This document shows positions 1 to 12,716 of a stretch of 64,000 nt of DNA, one piece after another. The translations under genes and the position numbers were made by a program. Every line of letters begins with the position of its first letter. Within the stretch, counting starts at the first letter, position 1. Below the pieces are notes generated by a model. The model did not search any database, had not been told where the DNA came from, and was given only the letters and a program-made list of their open reading frames with translations. The DNA is from Micromonospora echinospora (lineage in GTDB: Bacteria > Actinomycetota > Actinomycetes > Mycobacteriales > Micromonosporaceae): NCBI RefSeq assembly GCF_014203425.1, contig NZ_JACHJC010000001.1:4738001-4802000 (forward strand), read 5' to 3'.

Positions 1-447
1 CGGCCGGTGCTCGTGGTGGCCCCGCAGGACCGGGAGGAGGAGATCGTCGTCCGCCTCGCCCGGATCGGCTTCGACCGGGTGATCGGCTACCTGCGCGAGC
101 CGGAGACGGCCTTCCTGGAGATGGTCGCCGAGATGACCCGGGCCAGCCGGGTCACCGCCACCGAGCTGCGCGCGGCACTGGAGCGTCCGGACGCGCCGGT
201 GGTGCTCGACGTCCGCAACGCCGGTGAGCGGGAGCAGGGCGCGGTGCACGGCTCCCGGCACATCCCGCTGGCCGAGCTGACCCACCGCCTCGGCGAGGTG
301 CCCGCCGGCCGGCCCGTCGTCGTGCACTGCGCCGGCGGCTACCGGTCCTCGGTCGCCGCCAGCCTGCTGCGCGCCGCCGGTCACGCCGACGTGTCCGACC
401 TGCTCGGCGGGTACGGCGCCTGGCAGGGCCTGCACGCCGCCGCGTGA
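1..447 (+). CDS. Rhodanese-domain protein, 3' part (5' end outside window)
   Basis: The frame is open from base 1, so the gene starts upstream and only its last part is seen. The visible protein has a stretch ending in GFDRVIGYL, then a complete rhodanese domain with DVRNAGEREQGAVHGSRHIP and the active-site loop VVHCAGGYRSS, whose Cys would carry the persulfide. The piece before the domain resembles the link between the two sulfurtransferase-like regions of metallo-beta-lactamase/rhodanese fusion proteins (persulfide dioxygenase-like). I infer that the missing N-terminus is an MBL-fold hydrolase. The GTG at base 7 is unlikely to be the true start because the homologous region continues through it. 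Probable role: cytosolic sulfane-sulfur handling. Confidence 0.8.
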   Translation, partial: RPVLVVAPQDREEEIVVRLARIGFDRVIGYLREPETAFLEMVAEMTRASRVTATELRAALERPDAPVVLDVRNAGEREQGAVHGSRHIPLAELTHRLGEVPAGRPVVVHCAGGYRSSVAASLLRAAGHADVSDLLGGYGAWQGLHAAA

Positions 448-537
448 GGCACAGGTCCGGCCCGGCCGCCAGGATTAGCACTCCCCTCGCATGGGCAGAC
501 ATTTGTCATCAGTCACGCGACCCAGGGAGCTGACGGC

Positions 538-768
538 ATGGCGAAGGGCGACATCGACACCTACCAGCAGGACGGGCAGTGGAAGAACCGCCCGGAGGGC
601 AACGAGCGCGCGAGCAGCCGCCACGACACCAAGGCGGAGGCGGAGGCGGCCGGCCGGGAGATGGCGGTCGAGCGCGGCACCGAGCACGTCATCAAGAAGC
701 AGGACGGCACCATCGGCGAGAAGAACACGTACCCCCGCGAGCGCGACCCACGGGACATCCCGGGCTGA
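538..768 (+). CDS. Small DUF2188-family protein
   Basis: A 76-residue, highly charged soluble protein with the DUF2188 pattern: a short N-terminal strand (DIDTYQQDGQWKNRPEG), a helix rich in Ala/Glu (TKAEAEAAGREMAVERGTEH) and the closing motif HVIKKQDGTIGEKNTYP. Members of this family are small cytosolic proteins of unknown function. The ATG is preceded by a good ribosome site (AGGGAG). It stands alone between the rhodanese gene and a strong hairpin terminator. A short GACATTTGTC palindrome at 498-507 lies in its promoter region and could be an operator, but nothing else supports that. Confidence 0.75.
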   Translation: MAKGDIDTYQQDGQWKNRPEGNERASSRHDTKAEAEAAGREMAVERGTEHVIKKQDGTIGEKNTYPRERDPRDIPG

Positions 769-790
769 GCCCGCACCGCAGGCACGTCAC

Positions 791-819
791 GGCGCCGGAC
801 CCGCAACGGGTCCGGCGCC
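791..819. terminator. GC-rich hairpin terminator
   Basis: Perfect 13-bp stem (GGCGCCGGACCCG and its complement) with a 3-nt CAA loop, 22 bp after the DUF2188 stop. No T-tract, as usual in actinomycetes. The rest of 820-1004 holds only the AT-richer promoter region (around 852-880) of the carboxylase gene and its AAGGGG ribosome site. Confidence 0.75.
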
Positions 820-1004
820 GTAGCGCGTACCGGCGGGTAGTGAGTGGCTGGCTAAAAAGTTTTGTTCGGTTCCTACAACGGCTCCCGCTCAGGCTTCGGC
901 CGTTACGACATGGCGCCGCCCGCGCACAGGCGGAAGGGTGAGGCAAGCCGGGGGCATCGCCGCGCCCGGCGCGCCACCGTGGGTCTACCGAAGGGGACGG
1001 TCAC

Positions 1005-6464
<5,460 letters not shown>

Positions 6465-6482
6465 CACGTTTCACTGCGGGGC

Positions 6483-6510
6483 GGCGGGCGGGCCTTCGGG
6501 TCCGTCCGCC
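6483..6510. terminator. Hairpin terminator with UUCG tetraloop
   Basis: A 12-bp stem (GGCGGGCGGGCC against GGTCCGTCCGCC, two G-U pairs) closed by C-TTCG-G, 18 bp after the carboxylase stop. It separates that gene from the convergent fur-type gene. Confidence 0.75.
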
Positions 6511-6588
6511 GTTTCGCGTGCGCCGGCGCTGCTGTCGGCGGGGCGAGACGCGTGTTTGATAACGGAAACCGTGTTCGCCCGATGCGGG

Positions 6589-6993
6589 TCAGGCGGCGCA
6601 GCGGTCGCAGGTGCCGAAGATTTCCAGCGTGTGCCCGACGTCGGTGAAGCCGTGCTGGGCGGCGACCTGATCGGCCCAGCGCTCCACGGCCGGCCCGGCC
6701 ACCTCCACGGCCCGGCCGCAGCGGCGGCAGACCAGGTGGTGGTGATGGCGGCTCTGGCTGCACCGCCGGTACAGGTGCTCGCCGCCGGGCAGCCGCGCCG
6801 AGTCGATCTCGCCGTTCTCCACCAGCAGCTGCAACGTCCGGTAGACAGTTGTCAGGCCCACCTTCGCCTGCCGCTGCACGAGCATCTGGTGCAGCTGCTG
6901 CGCGCTGTGGAAGCCGTCCAGCTCCCGTAGCAGCGCCAGCACCTCGGCGCGCTGGCGGGTGTTGCGGGTCGCCCCGGTCGTCGCCTGGGTCAC
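6589..6993 (-). CDS. Fur/Zur-family metalloregulator
   Basis: A 134-residue Fur-superfamily repressor. The N-terminal winged helix contains TRQRAEVLALL, the recognition-helix region KVGLTTVYRTLQLL and the wing residues GEHLYRRC. The C-terminal part has the His cluster SRHHHHLVCRRCG and a second CxxC at the end (GTCDRC), a structural zinc site. The residue pattern is closest to Zur or Fur, and metal specificity is not certain. I chose the GTG start because it is preceded by a GGGAGGG ribosome site, whereas the frame stays open far upstream only as a GC artefact. It is divergent from the PCu(A)C lipoprotein gene, so the 214-bp gap may contain its operator, but I could not identify a clear Zur or Fur box. 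Confidence 0.88.
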   Translation of the reverse strand: MTQATTGATRNTRQRAEVLALLRELDGFHSAQQLHQMLVQRQAKVGLTTVYRTLQLLVENGEIDSARLPGGEHLYRRCSQSRHHHHLVCRRCGRAVEVAGPAVERWADQVAAQHGFTDVGHTLEIFGTCDRCAA

Positions 6994-7207
6994 CGTCCGC
7001 CCTCCCTCGTCCGGGCGCCCTCTCCGGCCACGGCCGCGCCCGGCGCGCCACGTGACACCCGGAACCATTATGCCTTCCGCGCGCGCCCCGGTCCCGGCCG
7101 CCGTGATCCCGGACGGCGTGTGACACGACCTACTCCCCGGGCCGGAACTATCCGCTGTTCCGCCCCGACCAACGGTACGAACACCGGATCTTCGAGGGGA
7201 CGACGTC

Positions 7208-7774
7208 ATGCCCAGCACCACCAGCCGCCGGTTCCTGCGCCCGGCGGCCCTGATCGGCGCCGCCGTGCTGGCCGCGTCCGTCGCCGCCTGCGGCTCCGCC
7301 GACGCCACGCCCACGGCCACGCCGTCGGCGTCGGCGCCTGCCTCGGCCCCGGCGAGCGCGGCGGCGGGCGTGCTCACGATCCGCGACCCGTGGGTGAAGG
7401 CCGCCGACAAGGGCATGACCGCCGCCTTCGGCACGCTCGTCAACGACAGCGACACCGACGTCACGATCACCGGCGTGAGCACCGACGTCTCCCGGGCCGA
7501 GCTGCACGAGATGGCGATGAAGGACGGGAAGATGGTCATGCAGGCCAAGCAGGGCGGCGTCGTGGTCAAGGCCCGCTCCCAGGCCGCTCTGGAGCCCGGC
7601 GGCGACCACCTCATGCTGATGGACCTGACCCGGCCGGTGCGCCCCGGTGACCAGCTCGACATCACGCTCACCTTCGCCGACGGCCGCACCCAGACGTTCA
7701 CCGCCGTGGCGAAGCCGTTCACCGGCGCCCAGGAGTCGTACGCGCCCGGACACGGCGCCACTGGAGCGTCATGA
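7208..7774 (+). CDS. PCu(A)C-type copper chaperone lipoprotein
   Basis: A 188-residue exported protein. The signal peptide ends in a lipobox (SVAAC), followed by a Thr/Ala/Ser/Pro linker and a PCu(A)C domain (about 50-175). The Cu(I)-binding pattern is visible as H-x10-M (HEMAMKDGKMVM) followed 22 residues later by H-x-M (HLM). Proteins of this family carry Cu(I) outside the membrane, for example to cuproenzymes. It overlaps the next gene, a DyP peroxidase, by ATGA, and a CopC-like gene follows. In Streptomyces lividans a PCu(A)C protein (ECuC) and the DyP peroxidase DtpA work together in extracellular copper trafficking. The same pairing is seen here, but without a Sco gene in the window. 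Confidence 0.88.
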   Translation: MPSTTSRRFLRPAALIGAAVLAASVAACGSADATPTATPSASAPASAPASAAAGVLTIRDPWVKAADKGMTAAFGTLVNDSDTDVTITGVSTDVSRAELHEMAMKDGKMVMQAKQGGVVVKARSQAALEPGGDHLMLMDLTRPVRPGDQLDITLTFADGRTQTFTAVAKPFTGAQESYAPGHGATGAS

Positions 7775-9003
7775 CCGAGACCACCGCACCCGCCCGCCGG
7801 ATGAGCCGGCGCGGCCTGCTCACCGGCGGCGCGGTCGCCGCCGGGGGCGCACTGGCAGGCGCCGGCGCGCTCGCCGCCGCCCGTTCCGGCGATCCCGGGG
7901 TACGCGCAGCCGAACCCGTTCCGGTGGCCCACGTCGGCAGCGCTGTCGAGCCGTTCCACGGCGCGCGCCAGTCGGGTGTCACCACCGAGCCGCAGGCACA
8001 CGCCGCGTTCGTCGCGTTCACGCTGCGCCCGGGCACCGACCGGGCCGCGCTCGGGCGGATGCTGCGGCTGCTCTCCGACGACGCCGCCCGGCTCACCCAG
8101 GGCCGCCCGGCGCTCGCCGACACCGAACCGGAACTGGGCCTGCTCCCGGCCCGGCTGACGGTCACGTTCGGTTTCGGCCCCGGGCTCTACACCGCCGCCG
8201 GGCTCGACGACCGGCGGCCCGCGTCGGTGGCCGACCTGCCGGCGTTGCGCATCGACCGGTTGCAGCCGCGCTGGTCCGGCGGGGACCTGCTGCTGCAGAT
8301 CTGCGCCGACGACCCGCTCACCGTCTCCCACGCCCAGCGGGTCCTGACCAAGGACGGCCGCCCGTTCGCCACCGTCCGCTGGGTGCAGCAGGGCTTCCGC
8401 CGGGCCGCCGGCGCCGAGCCGGGGCGCACCCAGCGCAACCTGTTCGGCCAGCTCGACGGCACCGCCAACCCGAAGCCCGGCGCACCCGCCGACACCGCCG
8501 TCTGGGTGACCGACGGACCGGACTGGCTGCGCGACTCCACCACCCTGGTGGTACGCCGGATCAGCATGAACCTGGAGACCTGGGACCTGCTGGGCCGCGC
8601 CGACCGGGAACTCGCGGTGGGCCGGCGCCTCGACACCGGCGCGCCGCTGACCGGCCAGGCGGAGCACGACGAGCCGGACTTCGCCGCGCTCGGGCCGGAC
8701 GGGCTCACCGTGATCCCCGACTTCTCGCACCTGACCCGGGCCCGCGTCACCGACGACCGGCAGAAGATCCTGCGCCGGCCCTACAACTACGACGGCGCGC
8801 CGACCGCCGAGGGACACGCCGACAGCGGGCTCGTCTTCGCCGCGTACCAGGCCGACATCGCCCGTCAGTTCCTGCCCATCCAGCGGCGGCTGGCCGAACA
8901 GGACCTGCTCAACGAGTGGACCACCCCGATCGGCTCCGCCGTGTTCGCCGTACCGCCCGGCTGCCCCGAGGGCGGCTGGATCGGCCAGCAGCTGCTCGGC
9001 TGA
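7771..9003 (+). CDS. Tat-exported DyP-type heme peroxidase
   Basis: A 410-residue protein with an N-terminal twin-arginine signal (MSRRGLLTGG, then an Ala-rich hydrophobic segment). The DyP fold shows the GxxDG motif (GQLDGTANP, catalytic Asp), the heme-ligand region HLTRARV and the distal RRPYNYDG region. These enzymes use H2O2 to oxidise dyes, phenols or Cu(I). It is also similar to the EfeB branch of iron uptake peroxidases, but no EfeU/EfeO genes are adjacent. Coupling to the copper chaperone gene (4-bp overlap) favours a DtpA-like role in copper handling. This functional reading is inference; the family call is firm. Confidence 0.9.
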   Translation: MTETTAPARRMSRRGLLTGGAVAAGGALAGAGALAAARSGDPGVRAAEPVPVAHVGSAVEPFHGARQSGVTTEPQAHAAFVAFTLRPGTDRAALGRMLRLLSDDAARLTQGRPALADTEPELGLLPARLTVTFGFGPGLYTAAGLDDRRPASVADLPALRIDRLQPRWSGGDLLLQICADDPLTVSHAQRVLTKDGRPFATVRWVQQGFRRAAGAEPGRTQRNLFGQLDGTANPKPGAPADTAVWVTDGPDWLRDSTTLVVRRISMNLETWDLLGRADRELAVGRRLDTGAPLTGQAEHDEPDFAALGPDGLTVIPDFSHLTRARVTDDRQKILRRPYNYDGAPTAEGHADSGLVFAAYQADIARQFLPIQRRLAEQDLLNEWTTPIGSAVFAVPPGCPEGGWIGQQLLG

Positions 9004-9036
9004 CCACGACGCTGACCACTACCAGGAAGGCGCGTC

Positions 9037-9645
9037 ATGCGTACCCGTACCGTCTCCGCACTCCTCGCCGCACTGTTCACCGCGGCGCTGCTGCTGGTCC
9101 CGGCCACGCCCGCCGCGGCGCACAACTCGCTGCAGGAGGCCACACCGGCGCGCGACGCCCGGCTCACCACCGCGCCGACGCAGGTGACGCTGCGGTTCAT
9201 GCAACGGCTCAACCCGGCCTTCACCACCATCACGCTGCGCGACGCCGCCGAGCGTCCGGTGCCCGCCGGCGCACCCGCCGTGGACGGCGCGACGGGCACG
9301 GTGACGATCGAGGAGCCGCTGGGCAACGGCACCTACACGGTCGCCTACCGGGTGGTCTCCCGCGACGGCCACCCGGTCCAGGGCTCGTACCGCTTCACTG
9401 TCGCCGACCCGGCCGCTCCCCCGGCGGCCGTCCCGTCACCGACCGCCGACGCTTCGGCGGGCGCTTCCGCTTCGGCTCCGGCGGACGCTTCGACAGGTGC
9501 GGACGCCTCTGCGGCGGGCGCCGACGCCTCGGCGGGCGCCGACGACGGCGGTCTGCCGGTGGGGCTCCTGGCCGGCGGAGCGGTCGCCGCGGTGGCAGCA
9601 GCCGCCGTGACCACGCTGCTGCTCCGACGTCGCCGCCCTTCCTGA
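9037..9645 (+). CDS. CopC-domain exported protein with C-terminal membrane anchor
   Basis: A 202-residue protein with a cleavable signal peptide (ending PAAAAH). The mature N-terminus starts with His, as in CopC proteins where it binds Cu(II). A CopC immunoglobulin-like domain (about 30-125, with RDGHPVQGSYRFTV) is followed by a low-complexity Ala/Ser/Asp/Gly linker, one transmembrane helix (about 172-195) and a basic RRRR tail. This resembles YcnJ/CopC proteins without the CopD domain. It follows the DyP gene by 33 bp and is probably co-transcribed. The palindrome that looks like its terminator is interrupted by the insertion sequence just downstream. Confidence 0.87.
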   Translation: MRTRTVSALLAALFTAALLLVPATPAAAHNSLQEATPARDARLTTAPTQVTLRFMQRLNPAFTTITLRDAAERPVPAGAPAVDGATGTVTIEEPLGNGTYTVAYRVVSRDGHPVQGSYRFTVADPAAPPAAVPSPTADASAGASASAPADASTGADASAAGADASAGADDGGLPVGLLAGGAVAAVAAAAVTTLLLRRRRPS

Positions 9646-9672
9646 CCCGTCACCCGCTACGCGGGTCCGCCC

Positions 9673-9705
9673 GGAGATCTTGGTACGAAACGGCCCTCAT
9701 AGGGG
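9673..9705. repeat. Left half of a split palindrome plus target-site copy
   Basis: Begins GGAGATCTTGG (9673-9683) and ends with CATAGGGG (9698-9705). Joined to 11,039-11,059 it forms an imperfect stem-loop of about 50 nt whose outer arms GGAGATCTTGG/CCAAGATCTCC are perfect. It lies 28 bp after the CopC-like gene, so it was probably that gene's terminator before the IS landed in its loop. Confidence 0.65.
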
Positions 9706-9706
9706 G

Positions 9707-9756
9707 CTGTCATGTCCCGGGACATGTGTCAACGGGAAGTCCCGATAGATGTGTCA
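9707..9756. repeat. IS left terminal inverted repeat
   Basis: Starts CTGTCATGTCCC and includes AAGTCCCGATAGATGTGTCA. The reverse complement of the right end matches it with scattered mismatches and one 1-nt gap. The transposase stop codon (9754-9756) lies inside the repeat. Confidence 0.8.
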
Positions 9757-10938
9757 GGGGTTGTGGGTCATGGGGGTGGGGGTGAGGGGGATGTAGTTCT
9801 TGTCGGGGTTGAGGTGGAGGTAGCCGATGGGTTGGCCGTCGGGGTGGTAGATGGTGACGTGGTTGTTGTCGCGGATGGCGGTGACGGTGGTGCCGGCGTG
9901 GGTGGTGCCGACGCTGGTGCGGTGTCCGGCGACGGCGATGGCGCCGTTGCTGGCCACGGGGCAGTGGTGCAGGGTGGCGTCGGTTTGCAGGGGTGTGCTG
10001 GTGGGTCCGCCGAGGGTGGGTGCGTGGGTCCAGGCGTGGGCGGGTGTGGTGCGGCGGGGTAGGGCGCTGTGGCGGCGTTGGGTGTTGTAGTAGCGGCGGT
10101 AGGTGTCCAGGAGTGCTTGCAGGGCGGTGAGGGTCTGCGGTGGGGGTTGGGTGCTCAGCCATTTCTTGAGGGTTTGGTGGTGGCGTTCGACCTTGCCGCA
10201 GGTTTGTGGGTGGTAGGGGCTGGAGTTGATCGGGCGGGCGCCGTGGTCGATCAGGGTCTGCACGAAGGTGGAGATTGATCCGGGTCGGGTCCGGCGGCTG
10301 GTGAACGCGATGCCGTTGTCGCTGAGCACGATGGCCGGCACGCCGTAGGCGGTGAACGCCTGTCTGATCGCGGTGATCGCGGCTCGGGCGGTCTCCGCGG
10401 CGGCGGCGTGGCAGGCGACCAGGGTGCGGGTGCAGTCGTCCAGGACGTCGAAGACGACGACAGTGCGGCCGTCGGCGAGTTTCACTTCGGTGGCGTCGAT
10501 CTGATAGCAGTCGCGGGGCCGGGCATAGCTGAAACGCCGCCACGAACTACGCGGTCGTTTAGCCGGAGTAGCCACGAGCAGGTCATGTCGGGCCAGCACC
10601 CGGTTGACCGTCGAGCGTGACGGCACCGACCAGGACGCGTCGGTGCGCCGGCGCACATCGTCCAACGCGTCTCGGATGAAGTCCGCCCCGTTGTCCGGGC
10701 CGAGTTCAGCGCGCAGTTTGCAGATCCACGCGTCCACCTCCGGCGGCGTGACCCGCGGACTGCTACGCGGACGCCGGGATCGTTCCTGCCACTGACCCTC
10801 GGCCCGGATACGTGCGCGGTGCCGGTACACCGTGCGCACCGACACCCCGTGCTCACGCGCGAACTCGGCCGCGTTCACCCGAACCCCCGCCGCCAGCTGC
10901 GCGTCCAGCAGGTTCATCACATGCCGCCGAGAAGCCAT
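9754..10938 (-). CDS. IS481-family transposase (DDE integrase fold)
   Basis: A 394-residue transposase. N-terminal helix-turn-helix region (VNAAEFAREHGVSVRTVYRH), then the integrase core with the catalytic triad: Asp in CYQIDATEV, Asp in IVLSDNG, and Glu in CGKVERHHQTLKKW, followed by the typical YNTQRRHSAL motif. The C-terminal region is basic with a small beta domain. I take the ATG at 10,938 as start; a GTG four codons upstream is possible. The gene fills the element and is complete, so it could be active. Confidence 0.9.
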   Translation of the reverse strand: MASRRHVMNLLDAQLAAGVRVNAAEFAREHGVSVRTVYRHRARIRAEGQWQERSRRPRSSPRVTPPEVDAWICKLRAELGPDNGADFIRDALDDVRRRTDASWSVPSRSTVNRVLARHDLLVATPAKRPRSSWRRFSYARPRDCYQIDATEVKLADGRTVVVFDVLDDCTRTLVACHAAAAETARAAITAIRQAFTAYGVPAIVLSDNGIAFTSRRTRPGSISTFVQTLIDHGARPINSSPYHPQTCGKVERHHQTLKKWLSTQPPPQTLTALQALLDTYRRYYNTQRRHSALPRRTTPAHAWTHAPTLGGPTSTPLQTDATLHHCPVASNGAIAVAGHRTSVGTTHAGTTVTAIRDNNHVTIYHPDGQPIGYLHLNPDKNYIPLTPTPMTHNP

Positions 10939-10979
10939 GCCCGGCAGCACATACCACCCGACCCAAGATCCCTACCACG

Positions 10980-11030
10980 TGACACATGTATCGGGACTTC
11001 AACGCTGACAGATGTCATGGGACTGAACAG
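10980..11030. repeat. IS right terminal inverted repeat
   Basis: Read from the outside it begins CTGTTCAGTCCC and ends AAGTCCCGATACATGTGTCA, matching the left end. It contains the region upstream of the transposase start, so it may carry the transposase promoter. Confidence 0.8.
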
Positions 11031-11059
11031 CATAGGGGCGCTTTCCTTCCAAGATCTCC
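11031..11059. repeat. Right half of the split palindrome plus target-site copy
   Basis: Starts with the second CATAGGGG copy and ends CCAAGATCTCC (11,049-11,059), the complement of the arm at 9673-9683. From 11,060 to about 11,165 I see only GC-rich DNA with no gene, presumably the promoter of the riboswitch transcript. Confidence 0.65.
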
Positions 11060-11164
11060 GGGCTTGCTATAGAGCGGGAGCGGTCGCGCTTGGCGCGGGA
11101 CGGGCGGGGACACGGCGCCGCAGGGCGGAACGCGGGTCCCGGCGAGGGCGGGTCGGGGCTGGGT

Positions 11165-11362
11165 TAGGCTGCCGGGAGCGCTGGTTCACCCGGTCGGCGA
11201 CGGCCGGGTGTCGTAAGAGGGAACCCGGTGGAAGTCCGGGACTGCCCCGCAGCGGTGAGTGGGAACGACCGCCGTCAACAGCACTGGGCCACCGGCCTGG
11301 GAAGCGACGGCCAGTAGGCGACCTCGTGTCAGGCCCGCGAGTCCGAAGACCTGCCCGCGTCG
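11165..11362 (+). promoter_or_regulatory. Cobalamin riboswitch 1
   Basis: Contains the B12-element signatures in order: AAGAGGGAACCCGGTG, AAGTCCGGGACTGCCCCGCA, GCGGTGAG, CACTGGG, CTGGGAAG, and GCGAGTCCGAAGACCTGCC at the 3' side. It lies on the strand of the next two genes, ending about 140 bp before the thioesterase ATG. Bases 11,215-11,355 match riboswitch 2 with 3 differences in 141 positions. B12 riboswitches normally switch expression off when adenosylcobalamin is bound. The outer stem boundaries are approximate. Confidence 0.93.
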
Positions 11363-11502
11363 CGCGTACCACCGGTGCGCGCTGCCGTCGACCTCGCGGG
11401 TGGGTCGGGCGGGTGACACGCCGGGCGCGAGCCGTCGGCGTGCCTCGACGTGCACACCCCGTCCGGTCGGCGGTCCGCTTCTGCGTAGGACGGAACCGCA
11501 CG

Positions 11503-12015
11503 ATGACCGACGCCATCACCCTGACCGGCCGACCACCGTCGGCCTCGCACCTGACCCTGTCGCAGATCATGGACCAGCACCACACCAACCTGATGGGTAC
11601 GGTGCACGGCGGCCGGATCCTCAACCTGATCGACTCGGTCGCCGGGGTGGTCGCCGCCCGTCACTCCGACGGACCGGCCGTCACCGCCGCGATCGACGAG
11701 ACGGCCTTCCTGCGCGCGGTCCGCGTCGGTGACGTGGTCCACGTGGACGCCCGGATCACCTGGGCCGGCCGCAGCTCGATGGAGGTGGCGGTGAAGGTCA
11801 GCGCGGACCGCTGGGACCGTGCGGTGCCACCGGTGGACGTGGCCACAGCGCACCTGGTGATGGTGGCGGTGGACGACGAGGGCCAGCCCCGGCCGGTGCC
11901 GCCGCTGCTGCCCGGCACCGACGGTGACCGGCGGCGCTACCGGGAGGCGCAGATCCGGCGCGAACACCGGCTGGCGCTGCGCCGGGCGCTGCTCGACGGC
12001 GTCGAGGAGGGCTGA
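11503..12015 (+). CDS. Hotdog-fold acyl-CoA thioesterase under B12 riboswitch
   Basis: A 170-residue protein of the YciA/BACH-type acyl-CoA thioesterase group: LTLSQIMDQHHTNLMGTVHGGRI contributes the hotdog helix and the conserved N/G-T-V-H-G-G segment, with IDETAFLRAVRVGDVVHVDARI as the next conserved strand pair. It hydrolyses acyl-CoA to free acid and CoA in the cytosol; chain-length preference is unknown. The ATG at 11,503 was chosen because the longer frame runs back through the riboswitch. It is followed after 3 bp by a LysE-type exporter. Control by a B12 riboswitch is unusual for a thioesterase. A link to methylmalonyl/propionyl-CoA build-up under B12 shortage is possible but inferred. 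Confidence 0.85.
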   Translation: MTDAITLTGRPPSASHLTLSQIMDQHHTNLMGTVHGGRILNLIDSVAGVVAARHSDGPAVTAAIDETAFLRAVRVGDVVHVDARITWAGRSSMEVAVKVSADRWDRAVPPVDVATAHLVMVAVDDEGQPRPVPPLLPGTDGDRRRYREAQIRREHRLALRRALLDGVEEG

Positions 12016-12018
12016 GGC

Positions 12019-12642
12019 GTGCTCGGACTGTCGGCGGCCACGCTCGCGGGTTACCTGGCCGCGATCGTGGTGCTCATGCTCACCCCCGGCCCGGACATGA
12101 TGTTCGTGCTGGCGAACGCCACCCGGTACGATGCGCGGGCCGGGGCTGTGGCGGCGCTCGGGGTCGCGGCCGGGGAGGCGGTGCACGTCGCCGCCGTGGT
12201 GGCCGGTCTCGCCACCGTGATCGCCGCGTCCCCGGTGCTGTTCACCGCGATCCGGTGGGCGGGTGCGGCGTACCTGATCGTGCTGGGCCTGCGGGCGCTG
12301 CGCGGCACGGGCCGGACCGGTCCAGCGGCCGGTGGGCCGGACGGCGGCGCCTCGCGGGCGTTCCGGCGCGGACTGCTCACGAACCTGCTCAACCCGAAGA
12401 TGATCCTGTTCAGCGTGGCGTTCCTGCCGCAGTTCGTCCGGCCCGACGCGGGCCCGGTGGCGGCACAACTGATGCTGCTCGGCGCGCTGTTCGTCGCGGT
12501 ACAGCTCACCGTGGACCTGGCTCTCGGCCTGGGCGCGGGGCGCTTCGCCCGCCGCTGGGGCGACAGCCGCTGGTCGCGGCGGGTCGACCGGCTCTGCGCT
12601 GTCGCCTTCGTCGCGCTCGGCGTCCGGCTGGCCGCCGGCTGA
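12019..12642 (+). CDS. LysE/RhtB-family exporter
   Basis: A 207-residue integral membrane protein with about six hydrophobic segments and the LysE-family signature near the N-terminus (MLTPGPDMMFVLANA) plus the internal GLLTNLLNPKMILFSVAFLPQF motif. The family exports amino acids such as lysine, arginine, homoserine or threonine. GTG start, 3 bp after the thioesterase stop, so the two are almost certainly co-transcribed from the riboswitch-controlled promoter. The exported substrate cannot be deduced. A weak hairpin (CGCGCC/GGCGCG, 12,645-12,665) follows. Confidence 0.88.
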   Translation: MLGLSAATLAGYLAAIVVLMLTPGPDMMFVLANATRYDARAGAVAALGVAAGEAVHVAAVVAGLATVIAASPVLFTAIRWAGAAYLIVLGLRALRGTGRTGPAAGGPDGGASRAFRRGLLTNLLNPKMILFSVAFLPQFVRPDAGPVAAQLMLLGALFVAVQLTVDLALGLGAGRFARRWGDSRWSRRVDRLCAVAFVALGVRLAAG

Positions 12643-12716
12643 GACGCGCCGGAGCCGGAGGCGCGACGAGGCGGGTCAGGCGGCTTGATCGACTCCAGCA
12701 CGCCGGGGTGGCGGCA

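Larger units (their letters stand above)
9706..11030 (-). mobile_element. IS481-type insertion sequence, about 1.3 kb
   Basis: One transposase gene lies between long imperfect terminal inverted repeats (left 9707-9756, right 10,980-11,030). It is flanked by CATAGGGG at 9698-9705 and 11,031-11,038, read as an 8-bp target duplication. The left end has one extra G, so the boundary is uncertain by one base. The transposase reads through without stop or frameshift and both ends are present, so the element appears intact. Its coding strand is opposite to the neighbouring copper genes. Confidence 0.85.

Noticed and set aside
475..483. TTAGCACTC, a CIRCE (HrcA) half-site before the DUF2188 gene
   Set aside because: The inverted second half GAGTGCTAA at 9-bp spacing is absent and the gene is not a chaperone.
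6556..6576. AT-richer TTTGATAACGGAAACCGTG between the carboxylase and Fur-type genes as a Zur/Fur box
   Set aside because: Only 4-bp arms are symmetric, and it lies at the 3' ends of both genes rather than in a promoter.
7771..9003. Reading the DyP gene as efeB of an EfeUOB iron system
   Set aside because: No efeU or efeO genes adjacent; the partners are copper proteins.
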